DNA from: Microbacterium enclense | GTDB lineage: Bacteria > Actinomycetota > Actinomycetes > Actinomycetales > Microbacteriaceae | Direction: 5' to 3' | Assembly (NCBI RefSeq): GCF_001456955.1 | Contig: NZ_KQ758470.1 | Span: 186,001-250,000, forward strand | Length of the DNA stretch: 64,000 nucleotides | Shown: piece after piece, positions 34,253 to 42,758 of the stretch | Layout: each line of letters starts with the position of its first letter | Position numbering within the stretch: position 1 is the stretch's first letter | The notes under the pieces: generated by a model | Told to the model about the DNA's origin: nothing | What the model saw: the letters and a program-made list of their open reading frames with translations, nothing else | Database searches by the model: none | Translations under genes and position numbers: made by a program

Positions 34253-37081
34253 GTGGCAAAACCACGCGTGCACGAGATCGCTTCCGAGCTCGGCGTCGAC
34301 AGCAAGGTCGCGCTTGCGAAGCTGAAGGAGCTCGGCGAGTTCGTCAAGAGCCCGTCATCCACGATCGAGCCCCCCGTGGCTCGTAAGCTCCGCGCCGCCC
34401 TCGCGGCCGAGAGCTCTTCGGGATCCTCGGATGCCAAGCCCGCCGCTCCCGCGGCGCGGCCCGCGTCCGGCGCCCGCCCCGGCCCGGCGCGTCCCGCCGC
34501 GACCCCCGGTGCCCGTCCCTCCGGCCCCACGCCCGGACCCGCGAAGCCCGCCGCTCCGGCCGCGCCCGCGGCCGCCCCCGCACCGGCAGCGCCGGCGCCC
34601 GCGGCATCCGCCCCCGCTCCCGCGGCCCCGGCGGAGAAGACCGCTGCGCCCGCGCCGAAGACCCCGTCGTCGCCGCCGAGCCCCGGCTCCGTCGCCCCGA
34701 CCCCCGGTGCCGGTGCCCCCAAGCCCGGCCCCAGCGCGCCCCCGCGCCCGGGCGGTGCCCGTCCGGGCAACAACCCCTTCGCGTCGTCACAGGGCATGGG
34801 CCAGCGCCCCTCGGGCCCGCGTCCCGGCAACAACCCCTTCGCCTCGGCGCAGGGCATGGGCCAGCGCCCGACGCCCGGCAACATCCCGCGTCCGCAGGCT
34901 CCGCGTCCGGGTGCCCCGCGTCCCGGCGCTCCGCGTCCCGGTGGCGCGGGCCGCCCCGGTGGCGGCGGTCGTCCCGGCGCTCCGTTCCAGCAGCGTCCCG
35001 GCGGTCCCGGTCGTCCCGGCGGCGCCGGTGGCGGCTTCCAGCGCCCCGGTGGCGCTCCCGGTGCTCCGGGCGGCGGCGGTTTCGCCGGTCGTCCCGGCGG
35101 TGGTGGCGGTCGCGGTCGCGGCCCCGGCGGTGGTACCGCGGGTGCCTTCGGCAAGGGCGGCGGCAAGAGCAAGCAGCGCAAGTCGCGTCGGGCGAAGCGG
35201 CAGGAATTCGAGATGCGGTCGGCGCCGGTCGTCGGCGGCGTCAACGTCTCGAAGGGCAACGGCGAGATCATCCGCCTGCGTCGCGGTGCGTCCATCGCCG
35301 ACTTCGCTGACAAGCTCGAGGCCCTGCGCGGCTACAACGTGCAGCCCGGCACGCTCGTGACCATCCTGTTCAACCTGGGCGAGATGGCCACCGCGACCGA
35401 GTCGCTCGACGAGGCCACCTTCGAGGTGCTCGGTGCCGAGCTCGGCTACAAGATCCAGATGGTCTCGCCCGAGGACGAAGACAAAGAGCTCCTCGAGGGC
35501 TTCGGTCTCGACCTCGATGCCGAGCTCGAGGCCGAGAGCGAGGACGATCTCGAGATCCGTCCTCCCGTGGTCACCGTCATGGGCCACGTCGACCACGGTA
35601 AGACGCGACTGCTCGACGCCATCCGCCAGACCAACGTGGTCGCGGGCGAAGCCGGCGGCATCACGCAGCACATCGGTGCGTACCAGATCTGGACCGAGCA
35701 CGAGGGCATCGAGCGCGCGATCACCTTCATCGACACCCCGGGTCACGAGGCGTTCACCGCCATGCGTGCCCGCGGTGCGCAGGTGACCGACATCGCGATC
35801 CTCGTGGTCGCGGCCGACGACGGCATCATGCCGCAGACGGTCGAGGCGCTGAACCACGCCCAGGCGGCGAACGTGCCGATCGTGGTCGCGGTCAACAAGG
35901 TCGACAAGCCCGACGCCAACCCCGCCAAGGTGCGCCAGCAGCTCACCGAGTACGGTCTGGTCGCCGAGGAGTACGGCGGCGACGTCATGTTCGTCGACGT
36001 CTCGGCCCGACAGAACCTCAACATCCAGGCCCTTCTGGATGCGGTCCTGCTCACCGCCGACGCCGGTCTCGACCTCACGGCCAACCCGAACAAGGCGGCC
36101 CGCGGTGTCGCGATCGAAGCGAAGCTCGACAAGGGTCGTGGTTCGGTCGCCACGGTGCTCATCCAGTCCGGAACGCTGCGCGTCGGCGACGCGATCGTCG
36201 CGGGAACGGCGTACGGCCGCGTCCGCGCGATGATGGATGAGAACGGCGAAGCGGTCGAAGAGGCCTACCCGTCGCGTCCCGTGCAGGTGCAGGGTCTCAA
36301 CTCGGTCCCCCGAGCCGGCGACGTGTTCATCGTCACCGAAGAAGACCGCACCGCGCGTCAGATCGCCGAGAAGCGCGAAGCCGCCGAGCGCAACGCCCAG
36401 CTGGCCAAGGCCCGCAAGCGCATCTCGCTCGAGGACTTCACCCGCGCTCTCGAAGAGGGCAAGGTCGAGTCGCTCAACCTCATCATCAAGGGTGACGTCT
36501 CGGGTGCCGTCGAGGCGCTCGAGGAGTCGCTGCTCAAGATCGAGGTCGACGACAGCGTGCAGCTGCGCATCATCCACCGCGGTGTGGGTGCGATCACCGA
36601 GTCGGACATCAACCTGGCCACGATCGACAACGCGATCGTGATCGGCTTCAACGTCCGCCCCGACACGAAGGCCCGCGAGCGTGCCGCCCGCGAAGGCGTC
36701 GACGTGCGGTTCTACTCGGTCATCTACAACGCGATCGACGACGTCGAGCAGTCGCTCAAGGGCCTGCTCAAGCCGGAGTTCGAAGAGGTGCAGTCGGGTG
36801 TCGCCGAGATCCGCGAGGTGTTCCGCTCCTCGAAGTTCGGCAACATCGCCGGTGTCATCGTGCGGTCGGGAACGATCACGCGCAACGCCAAGGCCCGCGT
36901 CATCCGCGACGGTGTCGTGCTGGCCGACGGCCTGGCCATCGAGTCGCTGCGCCGCTTCAAGGATGACGTCACCGAGGTCCGCACGGACTTCGAGTGCGGT
37001 ATCGGCCTGGGCAAGTTCAACGACATCCAGGTGGGTGACGAGATCGAAACGACGGAACTCGTCGAGAAGCCGCGAGGCTGA
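34253..37081 (+). CDS. infB: translation initiation factor IF-2
   Basis: This 942-residue GTPase positions initiator tRNA on the 30S subunit. The first 55 or so residues are the IF2-N module. Residues 60-305 are a very Pro/Ala/Gly-rich linker that contains a tandem duplication of [18 protein letters not shown] and many RPGG/RPGAP units. The G domain has G1 GHVDHGKT near 444-451, G3 DTPGHEAF near 493 and G4 NKVD near 547. Domains II to IV follow. The GTG follows CAGGAGAATT. It is the third gene of the nusA group. Confidence 0.96.
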   Translation: MAKPRVHEIASELGVDSKVALAKLKELGEFVKSPSSTIEPPVARKLRAALAAESSSGSSDAKPAAPAARPASGARPGPARPAATPGARPSGPTPGPAKPAAPAAPAAAPAPAAPAPAASAPAPAAPAEKTAAPAPKTPSSPPSPGSVAPTPGAGAPKPGPSAPPRPGGARPGNNPFASSQGMGQRPSGPRPGNNPFASAQGMGQRPTPGNIPRPQAPRPGAPRPGAPRPGGAGRPGGGGRPGAPFQQRPGGPGRPGGAGGGFQRPGGAPGAPGGGGFAGRPGGGGGRGRGPGGGTAGAFGKGGGKSKQRKSRRAKRQEFEMRSAPVVGGVNVSKGNGEIIRLRRGASIADFADKLEALRGYNVQPGTLVTILFNLGEMATATESLDEATFEVLGAELGYKIQMVSPEDEDKELLEGFGLDLDAELEAESEDDLEIRPPVVTVMGHVDHGKTRLLDAIRQTNVVAGEAGGITQHIGAYQIWTEHEGIERAITFIDTPGHEAFTAMRARGAQVTDIAILVVAADDGIMPQTVEALNHAQAANVPIVVAVNKVDKPDANPAKVRQQLTEYGLVAEEYGGDVMFVDVSARQNLNIQALLDAVLLTADAGLDLTANPNKAARGVAIEAKLDKGRGSVATVLIQSGTLRVGDAIVAGTAYGRVRAMMDENGEAVEEAYPSRPVQVQGLNSVPRAGDVFIVTEEDRTARQIAEKREAAERNAQLAKARKRISLEDFTRALEEGKVESLNLIIKGDVSGAVEALEESLLKIEVDDSVQLRIIHRGVGAITESDINLATIDNAIVIGFNVRPDTKARERAAREGVDVRFYSVIYNAIDDVEQSLKGLLKPEFEEVQSGVAEIREVFRSSKFGNIAGVIVRSGTITRNAKARVIRDGVVLADGLAIESLRRFKDDVTEVRTDFECGIGLGKFNDIQVGDEIETTELVEKPRG

Positions 37082-37087
37082 TCCACT

Positions 37088-37242
37088 GGGCGGGGGTCGC
37101 GTCTTCGGGCGCGGCTCCCGCTTCGGCCTGCGGGGGTGTGCATTCCCCCGAGCAGAGCGGGGCCCCTACCCCGATGCTCGGAGGAATGCACACCCCCTCC
37201 GGCCTACGCTGGGTGCGGCTCCCTCCTCGGGACGCCCGCCCG
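37088..37242. repeat. large hairpin between infB and rbfA
   Basis: The central arms 37132-37154 and 37175-37197 are 23 bp with one mismatch (left arm begins GGGGGTGTGCATTCC, right arm ends GGAATGCACACCCCC), with a 20-base loop. Imperfect pairing continues outward: GGGCGGGGGTCGCGTC at 37088 with GACGCCCGCCC at 37232. It may separate infB from rbfA or be a repeat element. Confidence 0.8.
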
Positions 37243-37301
37243 GCGGATGAGCCACGGGGGCACTCGTACTCGCGGCGGTATAGGAAGAGAAGGAGAAGGT
37301 T

Positions 37302-37769
37302 GTGGCAGGAGAGCGACAGGCACGGGTGGCGGACCGCATTCGCGTGGTGCTCGCCGAGCGGCTCGAGAAGGGGCTGCGCGACCCGCGGCTCGGATTCGTC
37401 ACCATCACCGACGTGCGGGTCACCGGTGACCTGCAGCGCGCCTCGGTGTTCTACACCGTGATGGGCGATGAGGCACACCGCAACGACACCGCCGCGGCGC
37501 TGAAGTCGGCGACCGGCATGCTGCGCAGTGAGGTCGGCAAGAACCTCAACACGCGCCTCACGCCGACGCTCGAGTTCATCCTCGACGCGATCCCCGAGAA
37601 CGCCGACCACATCTCGGCGCTCCTGCGCGAAGCGCGCGAGCGCGACGAGTCGGTGGCCGCGACGGCCGCGTCCGCGGCGTACGCCGGCGACGCCGACCCG
37701 TACGTCAAGCCGCGCGAGCACGACGAAGACGACGACCTCGACTCCGACGAGGACGACGCCCGGGCCTGA
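37302..37769 (+). CDS. rbfA: 30S ribosome-binding factor A
   Basis: This 155-residue cold-shock ribosome maturation factor is a KH-like protein that helps mature the 16S rRNA 5' end. Landmarks are RVADRIRVVLAERLEKGLRD, RLGFVTITDVRVTGDLQRAS, LRSEVGKNLNTRLTPTLEFI. The last 25 or so residues are an acidic tail (EDDDLDSDEDDA) typical of actinobacterial RbfA. The GTG follows AGAAGGAGAAGG, a strong ribosome binding site. Confidence 0.94.
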   Translation: MAGERQARVADRIRVVLAERLEKGLRDPRLGFVTITDVRVTGDLQRASVFYTVMGDEAHRNDTAAALKSATGMLRSEVGKNLNTRLTPTLEFILDAIPENADHISALLREARERDESVAATAASAAYAGDADPYVKPREHDEDDDLDSDEDDARA

Positions 37770-37782
37770 GCCCGCGCACACC

Positions 37783-37830
37783 GACGGCCGGATGGCGCCC
37801 CGAGCGGGTGGCATCCGGCCGTCCGTCGTT
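37783..37830 (+). terminator. terminator after rbfA
   Basis: GACGGCCGGATG and CATCCGGCCGTC form a perfect 12-bp stem with a 17-base loop, followed by CGTCGTTT. Confidence 0.75.
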
Positions 37831-38145
37831 TCGCGCGCTGGGGCGACACGGGCGGCGTGCCGGGCTCCGGAGAATTCGCACGGATTCCCGGTGACGCGGG
37901 CTTACCGCGGGCGGAGACCCCCGCTCCTCCGGAGCCGCGGACGGCGACGCGCGCACAAGTGCGCGCTGCGCGCAGCGTGCTCTGAGCCGCGCTGCGTGCG
38001 GGGTTCCGGAGTTCGGTCGCGTCGGCGAAGCTTCAGGGGTGGACGCGCGGGCGATCAGCGCCCTTTCTCCGGAGTCACGCACGGCCGATGCGGCCGGTCC
38101 ACCCCCGGCGCCTCGCAGCCGAGGTCGACGGTGAGAAGCTGGCCG
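37831..38145. repeat. non-coding gap with four CTCCGGAG-type palindromes
   Basis: CTCCGGAG or TTCCGGAG occurs at 37865, 37927, 38014 and 38067 in otherwise dissimilar G+C-rich sequence that also holds a GCGCAC/GTGCGC hairpin near 37951-37965. No gene is evident. The flanking genes rbfA and mutY converge here. Confidence 0.5.
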
Positions 38146-39024
38146 TCAGGATGCCGGGTGGCCCGGCAGACGCAGCACGTCGTCGATCGCCTCGGCCAGG
38201 CCGTCGGAGACCAGCGAGTCGATCGCGCGATCCCGCTGCGCGGCATCCGGCCAGTCCGGGAGCACCGCGAACAGCGGGACAGGGGACGGTGCGGCGTCGC
38301 GGAGGGTCTTCAAGACGGCACCGCGTGCCTGCCGGTCGCTTCCCTCGTACGTCGCTTGCCGGCGACGGCGGTCCTCCGACTCCGGGTAGCCCGCGGCGCG
38401 CCAGGCGCAGAGGTCTGCGAGTGGGCAGACGGCGCATTTCGGCGACCGTGCGGTGCATACGATCGCGCCGAGCTCCATCGCCGCAGCGTTGACGACCGCC
38501 GCCTCCGCGATGCCGTCGGGGAGTTCGGCATCCATCCGCTCCAGGTCGCGGCGGTGCGGGGGACCGGGCTGCGCGCGGCCCTCGACGGCGCGGGCGAGCA
38601 CGCGGCGGGTGTTCGTGTCGACGACCGGATGCCGATCCCCATAGGCGAACACCGCGACGGCGCGCGCGGTGTAGTCGCCGATGCCGGTCAGCGCGAGCAG
38701 CGCGTCGACGTCGCGGGGCACCACTCCGTCGTGCCGGTCGCGGATCTCGACCGCCGCCCGATGCAGCCACAGCGCACGCCGCGGGTAGCCCAGGTTGGCC
38801 CACTGGGTCACGGCGTCGCCGGGAGGGGAGGCTGCCAGGTCGGTCGGGCTCGGCCATCGTGCGAGCCAGGCCTCGAGGTGAGGGATGACGCGGGTCACCG
38901 GCGTCTGCTGCAGCATGAACTCGCTGACGAGGGTGCCCCACGCCCCGAATCCCTCGCGGCGCCAGGGGAGGTCGCGCGCCGCGTCGCGGTACCAGGCGAT
39001 GAGCGGGGCGGCGAGTCCGGGCAT
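38146..39024 (-). CDS. mutY: A/G-specific adenine DNA glycosylase
   Basis: This 292-residue HhH-GPD glycosylase removes adenine paired with 8-oxoguanine. Catalytic Glu35 is in SEFMLQQTPV; the helix-hairpin-helix is LTGIGDYTARAV (residues 112-123), and catalytic Asp136 is in HPVVDTNTRRV. The 4Fe-4S cluster ligands are in CTARSPKCAVCPLADLC. The C-terminal NUDIX-like 8-oxoG recognition domain of E. coli MutY is reduced to about 70 residues, as in many actinobacteria. The ATG is six bases after TAGGCT. Confidence 0.92.
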   Translation of the reverse strand: MPGLAAPLIAWYRDAARDLPWRREGFGAWGTLVSEFMLQQTPVTRVIPHLEAWLARWPSPTDLAASPPGDAVTQWANLGYPRRALWLHRAAVEIRDRHDGVVPRDVDALLALTGIGDYTARAVAVFAYGDRHPVVDTNTRRVLARAVEGRAQPGPPHRRDLERMDAELPDGIAEAAVVNAAAMELGAIVCTARSPKCAVCPLADLCAWRAAGYPESEDRRRRQATYEGSDRQARGAVLKTLRDAAPSPVPLFAVLPDWPDAAQRDRAIDSLVSDGLAEAIDDVLRLPGHPAS

Positions 39025-39030
39025 CCGTTC

Positions 39031-39036
39031 AGCCTA
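39031..39036 (-). promoter_or_regulatory. -10 hexamer TAGGCT, leaderless start of mutY
   Basis: On the minus strand TAGGCT is followed by GAACGG and the ATG at 39024. Confidence 0.6.
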
Positions 39037-39066
39037 CGGTCGCCGGCGCGGGGCGGGCGTCGCGCC

Positions 39067-39257
39067 AAAAACGCCGTTCGCGCGCAGAAACGTCGGGAGG
39101 AGGCGTTTCTACGTGTGGATCGCGTTTCTCACAGGGCGAGGCGGGTCTCGGGCCCGGCCGCGGAGCGTCCGCGGGGGCCGTCCGGCGGGGCCCATAAACG
39201 CCGTTCGCGCGCAGAAACGCGGGGAGGAGGCGTTCCTGCGTGCGGATCGCGTTTCTC
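39067..39257. repeat. two copies of a four-motif foldback element (GAAACG family)
   Basis: Copy 1 is 39067-39130 and copy 2 is 39194-39257. Each has AAACG and AGAAACG 19 bp apart, a short G/A-rich middle (GGGAGGAGG), then CGTTTCT or CGTTCCT and CGTTTCT, again 19 bp apart. The copies are about 90% identical by eye. They lie between the divergent mutY and pseudokinase promoters, so they are not simple terminators. Confidence 0.75.
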
Positions 39258-39302
39258 GCCGAGGGGGGCACCGACTCCGCGATAGGTGGCTGGTCGCGAA
39301 AG

Positions 39303-39308
39303 TAGGCT
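39303..39308 (+). promoter_or_regulatory. -10 hexamer TAGGCT, leaderless start
   Basis: TAGGCT is followed by GGAGGC and the ATG at 39315. Confidence 0.6.
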
Positions 39309-39314
39309 GGAGGC

Positions 39315-39818
39315 ATGTCCAGCGAGCACGACGTCGAGACCCTGCAGCGGAGCCTGCGCGACCTTCTTCGGCAGAACGCCCGCGCGGGACGGGTGATCGT
39401 CGCCGTCGACGCGCTGGATGCCGAGGAGGCAGGGCGTTTCGCCGATGCCTTCGCCGCGGTGCTCGGCGAGGACGGCACGGCCGTCTTCCGGGCGAGCGTG
39501 GCAGAGACGGCCGATGTGCGCGGCGACCTCGTCCAGCCGTTCCGCGCCGGGGAGCCTTTCGGTCCCGGCCGCGACACGGCCCCCGCCGACGCGGTGCTCG
39601 TCGTCTCCGGACGCTTCCTCCACACCCCCGAGGTGCGGGGCCTGTGGAACTACTCGATCTGGCTCGAGAGCAACCCGCCGATCGGTGCGCCCCGCCCCGA
39701 CCTCCCGGATGCCGAGAAGCACTACCTCCGCACGTCGCGGCCGAAGGCGGCGGCGTCGGCGATCGTAGAGAACTCCGACCCGGCCCACCCCGTGCAGGTG
39801 TTCGGGGACTTCTGCTGA
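39315..39818 (+). CDS. uridine-kinase-like protein lacking the P-loop
   Basis: This 167-residue protein has the same order of segments as actinobacterial uridine kinase-like proteins: a first strand RVIVAVDALDAEEAGRFADA where the kinase has AVDGxxGxGKT, then AVFRAS, then DAVLVVSGRFLHTPEVRGLW and NYSIWLE, and a final ASAIVENSDPAHPVQVFGD. The Walker A Gly, Lys and Thr are all replaced, and the region between the first strand and the central strand is shortened. It is unlikely to phosphorylate anything. Its stop overlaps the truB start (TGATG), so it is cotranscribed with truB. The similarity is by eye; the role is unknown. Confidence 0.7.
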   Translation: MSSEHDVETLQRSLRDLLRQNARAGRVIVAVDALDAEEAGRFADAFAAVLGEDGTAVFRASVAETADVRGDLVQPFRAGEPFGPGRDTAPADAVLVVSGRFLHTPEVRGLWNYSIWLESNPPIGAPRPDLPDAEKHYLRTSRPKAAASAIVENSDPAHPVQVFGDFC

Positions 39819-40702
39819 TGGTGCGTCCCGGCATCCTCCTGGTCGACAAACCGGGAGGCATCACCAGCCATGACGTGGTGTCGCGGGCGCGGCGCGCGCT
39901 CGGCACCCGCAAGATCGGGCACGCGGGAACCCTCGACCCCATGGCGACGGGGCTGCTCGTGCTCGGCGTCGAGGGCGCGACCCGATTGCTCACCTACATC
40001 GTCGGCGCCGACAAGACCTACGAGGCGACGATCCTGCTCGGGGTCGCCACCGACAGCGACGACGCCGACGGTGTCGAGACCGCGCGGGCGGATGCCACGG
40101 AGGTCACCGACGAGGCCATCGCCTCGGGCATCGCCGATCTCACCGGCGAGATCGAGCAGGTGCCGAGCACGGTGTCGGCGATCAAGGTCGCCGGGCGCCG
40201 CGCGTACGACCTCGCGCGTGCGGGCGAGCAGGTCGAGCTGAAGGCGCGGCGCGTGACCGTCTCGCGCTTCGAGGTGCGCGAGACCCGCCGCGGCGAAGGC
40301 GTCATCGAGCTCGACGTCGTCGTGGACTGCACGAGCGGCACCTACATCCGCGCCCTCGCGCGCGACCTCGGTCGCGCTCTCGGAGTCGGCGGACATCTGA
40401 CGGCTCTGCGCCGCACCCGCATCGGATCGTTCGACGTCGCCGCCGCGGCACCCGTCGACGACATCGCCGAGGAGCGCCTCGTGAATCCCGCGACCGCCGC
40501 CTCGGTCGTGGTGGGCGCCATCGCCGTCGGCGCCGACGAAGCGCGCGACCTGCGCCACGGCAAGCGCATCGACGGCGGGGGACGCCTCACGGGATCCGTC
40601 GCCGCCGCGATCGACCCGGACGGGCAGCTGGTGGGCATCGTCGAGAAGCGCGGGGCGCAGCTCAAGAGCGTCATGAACATGCCCGAGGAGGCCGCCCGAT
40701 GA
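39818..40702 (+). CDS. truB: tRNA pseudouridine(55) synthase
   Basis: This 294-residue enzyme makes pseudouridine 55 in the tRNA T loop. The catalytic Asp40 is in KIGHAGTLDPMATGLL; YEATILLGVATDSDDADG, STVSAIKVAGRRAYDLARAG and CTSGTYIRALARDLG are family motifs. The C-terminal domain (LRHGKRIDG ...) is a PUA-like module. The start overlaps the stop of the upstream pseudokinase, and its own stop overlaps the next gene (ATGA), which makes a three-gene translationally coupled unit. Confidence 0.95.
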   Translation: MVRPGILLVDKPGGITSHDVVSRARRALGTRKIGHAGTLDPMATGLLVLGVEGATRLLTYIVGADKTYEATILLGVATDSDDADGVETARADATEVTDEAIASGIADLTGEIEQVPSTVSAIKVAGRRAYDLARAGEQVELKARRVTVSRFEVRETRRGEGVIELDVVVDCTSGTYIRALARDLGRALGVGGHLTALRRTRIGSFDVAAAAPVDDIAEERLVNPATAASVVVGAIAVGADEARDLRHGKRIDGGGRLTGSVAAAIDPDGQLVGIVEKRGAQLKSVMNMPEEAAR

Positions 40703-41067
40703 TCCTGTGGTTCACGCTCGCGCAGGTCGGCGTCGCCGTGCTCGCGGGCCTCGTCGCGATCACTGCGGGCCTGATCGGCCGTCGTCCCGGAGACGTGACG
40801 GTCGGTTCGCTCGCGCTGATCGAGCTGCTGCTGATCGCGCAGATCGTCGTCGCGATCATCGCGCCGTTCGCGGGCAACCCGCCGACGGGCAGCCTGCTGG
40901 AGTTCTGGACCTACCTCGTGTCGGCGGCGCTCGTGCCGATCGCGGGCGCGGCGTGGGCGCTGCTCGAACGCAGCCGCTGGAGCACCGTCGTCATGGGCGT
41001 CGCCGCCCTCGCCGTCGCCGTGATGGTGTGGCGCATGCACCAGATCTGGACCGTCCAGATCGCCTGA
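40699..41067 (+). CDS. small membrane protein downstream of truB
   Basis: This 122-residue protein has four hydrophobic segments (about residues 4-26, 37-58, 68-86 and 95-111) with an NPPTGSLLEFWTYL loop. It is of a type found in actinobacteria between truB and ribF; the function is unknown. The ATG overlaps the truB stop. A REP-like repeat follows. Confidence 0.8.
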   Translation: MILWFTLAQVGVAVLAGLVAITAGLIGRRPGDVTVGSLALIELLLIAQIVVAIIAPFAGNPPTGSLLEFWTYLVSAALVPIAGAAWALLERSRWSTVVMGVAALAVAVMVWRMHQIWTVQIA

Positions 41068-41108
41068 CGGCCGGATGCCGCGGTGCCCGGCCGCGTGGGT
41101 TCCGGTCT

Positions 41109-41200
41109 CTTCGACGGGCTCAGGGACCTGAGGAGCGCCGGCGGCAGAGGGAGGCGAGGCGGAAGCTCAGAACGTCGGGAGGTGGCTGAGCCTGTCGAAG
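41109..41200. repeat. REP-like inverted repeat, second copy of the TTCGAC(A/G)GGCTCAG family
   Basis: CTTCGACGGGCTCAGGGACC (41109) and GGTGGCTGAGCCTGTCGAAG (41181-41200) form long imperfect arms around a G/A-rich middle; a further half copy, GCCCGTCGAAGCC, begins at 41215. The first family member is at 20718-20808. The element lies between two codirectional genes. Confidence 0.75.
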
Positions 41201-41266
41201 CCCCCGGTCGCTGCGCCCGTCGAAGCCATCGGCGCCGGACGCCGGGCGCCGGGGGCGCGGGCGAAC

Positions 41267-41272
41267 TAGAAT
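41267..41272 (+). promoter_or_regulatory. -10 hexamer TAGAAT before the ribF-linked gene
   Basis: TAGAAT is followed by nine bases (CGAGGGGTC) and the ATG at 41282, giving at most a two- or three-base leader. Confidence 0.5.
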
Positions 41273-41281
41273 CGAGGGGTC

Positions 41282-41701
41282 ATGGCATCCACCACTCCCA
41301 CCCGCACCCGGGGGATGACCGGCATCGGCCGTGTCCTCGTCGTCGTCTACGGCATCATGGCGCTGGCCGCCACGGGCCGCTCGTTCGTGCAGATCGCGCG
41401 CGAGTTCGACGACGCCCCGCTGGCTTATTCGCTGTCGGCGCTCGCCGCGGTCGTCTACATCCTCGCGACCCTCGCGCTGATCTTCTCGGCGCGGCCCGCC
41501 TGGTACCGCGTGGCGTGGATCGCGATCGGCTTCGAGCTGGTCGGCGTGCTCGTCGTCGGCACGCTCAGCCTGGTCGACCCGGCTCTGTTCCAGCACCCCA
41601 CCGTCTGGTCGGTGTACGGCTACGGCTACCTGTTCATCCCTCTCGTGCTGCCGTTCCTCGGGCTGTGGTGGCTCATGCGCCACCGTCGGGCGACGACGTG
41701 A
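41282..41701 (+). CDS. small membrane protein coupled to ribF
   Basis: This 139-residue protein has four hydrophobic segments (about 15-33, 50-70, 78-98 and 112-132) and is of unknown function. It begins with a short Ser/Thr-rich segment, then GIGRVLVVVYGIMALAATGR. The last four bases overlap the GTG of ribF (GTGA), so the two are translationally coupled. No catalytic motif is visible. Confidence 0.8.
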   Translation: MASTTPTRTRGMTGIGRVLVVVYGIMALAATGRSFVQIAREFDDAPLAYSLSALAAVVYILATLALIFSARPAWYRVAWIAIGFELVGVLVVGTLSLVDPALFQHPTVWSVYGYGYLFIPLVLPFLGLWWLMRHRRATT

Positions 41702-42642
41702 TCGTGTTCCGTGATCCCGCGGAGATCCCCGCGGGTTTCGGGCCGTCGGTCGTCGCGATCGGCAAGTTCGACGGCGTGCACACCGGCCACCGTGCGGTCA
41801 TCGACCGCGCGCGCGTCGACGCCTCCGACGGCGCCGAGGTGGTCGCGGTGACCTTCGACCGCAATCCGCTCAGCGTCCTGCGTCCCGATCGCTGCCCGCC
41901 CGATGTGATCGGCCCGCATCAGAAGCTCGACCTGCTCGAACGCGCCGGAGTGGATGCCACCCTGCTGCTGACCTTCGACGACGCTCTCGCGTCGATCCCG
42001 GCGGAGGAGTTCGTGCGCGGCATCCTCGTCGACGCCCTGAACGCGCGGACGGTGCTGGTCGGCCGCGACTTCCGCTTCGGTGCCGCCGGGGTGGGGGACC
42101 CCGCCCTTCTCGAGCGCATGGGCGCCGAGCACGGCTTCCGCGTCGACGTCGTCGACGATGTGCGCGCCGTGCACGCCGACCGGCGCGTGTCGTCGACGTG
42201 GATCCGCGAGGCGCTGAGCGCGGGAGACGTCACCACCGCCGCACGTCTGCTCGGTCGCGCTCCGTCGGTGTGGGGCGAGGTTGTCCACGGCCTCAAGCGC
42301 GGGCGCGAGCTGGGCTACCCGACCGCGAACCTCTCCCACGACCTCGAGGGCTTCGTACCTGCCGACGGCGTCTACGCCGGCTGGCTCGTCGATGTCGACG
42401 GGACACGTCGCATCAGCTATCCGGCCGCGATCAGCGTGGGCACGAATCCGACGTTCGATGACGTGCACTCCCGGCAGGTCGAGGCGTACGTCTTGGACGA
42501 GACGGACCTCGACCTGTACGGCCACCACGTCGAGGTGCGCTTCGTCGAGCGCGTCCGCGGGATGACGGCGTTCGACGGCATCGACGCGCTGCTGGTGCAG
42601 ATGGCCGACGACGTGGAGCGCACGCGCGCGATCCTGCGCTGA
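41698..42642 (+). CDS. ribF: bifunctional riboflavin kinase/FAD synthetase
   Basis: This 314-residue enzyme makes FMN and then FAD. The N-terminal FMN adenylyltransferase domain (residues 1-185) has AIGKFDGVHTGHRAVI, VTFDRNPLSVLRPD and the RVSSTWIREALSAGD loop. The C-terminal riboflavin kinase domain has GRELGYPTANL and YPAAISVGTNPTFDD with the following EAYVLDETDLDLYG. The length and order are typical. The initiator is a GTG within the stop of the preceding gene. No FMN riboswitch is present upstream. Confidence 0.95.
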   Translation: MIVFRDPAEIPAGFGPSVVAIGKFDGVHTGHRAVIDRARVDASDGAEVVAVTFDRNPLSVLRPDRCPPDVIGPHQKLDLLERAGVDATLLLTFDDALASIPAEEFVRGILVDALNARTVLVGRDFRFGAAGVGDPALLERMGAEHGFRVDVVDDVRAVHADRRVSSTWIREALSAGDVTTAARLLGRAPSVWGEVVHGLKRGRELGYPTANLSHDLEGFVPADGVYAGWLVDVDGTRRISYPAAISVGTNPTFDDVHSRQVEAYVLDETDLDLYGHHVEVRFVERVRGMTAFDGIDALLVQMADDVERTRAILR

Positions 42643-42758
42643 GGCGTCGCGCGCCTCGGCGGGGTGCGCGCCGGGTGGTGGAGGCGTCGCCTCGGCGGGG
42701 TGCGCCGCGGGTGCCGGGCCCTGGGGTGCGCCCTGGGCGTTGAGGCGTCGTTCCAGCG

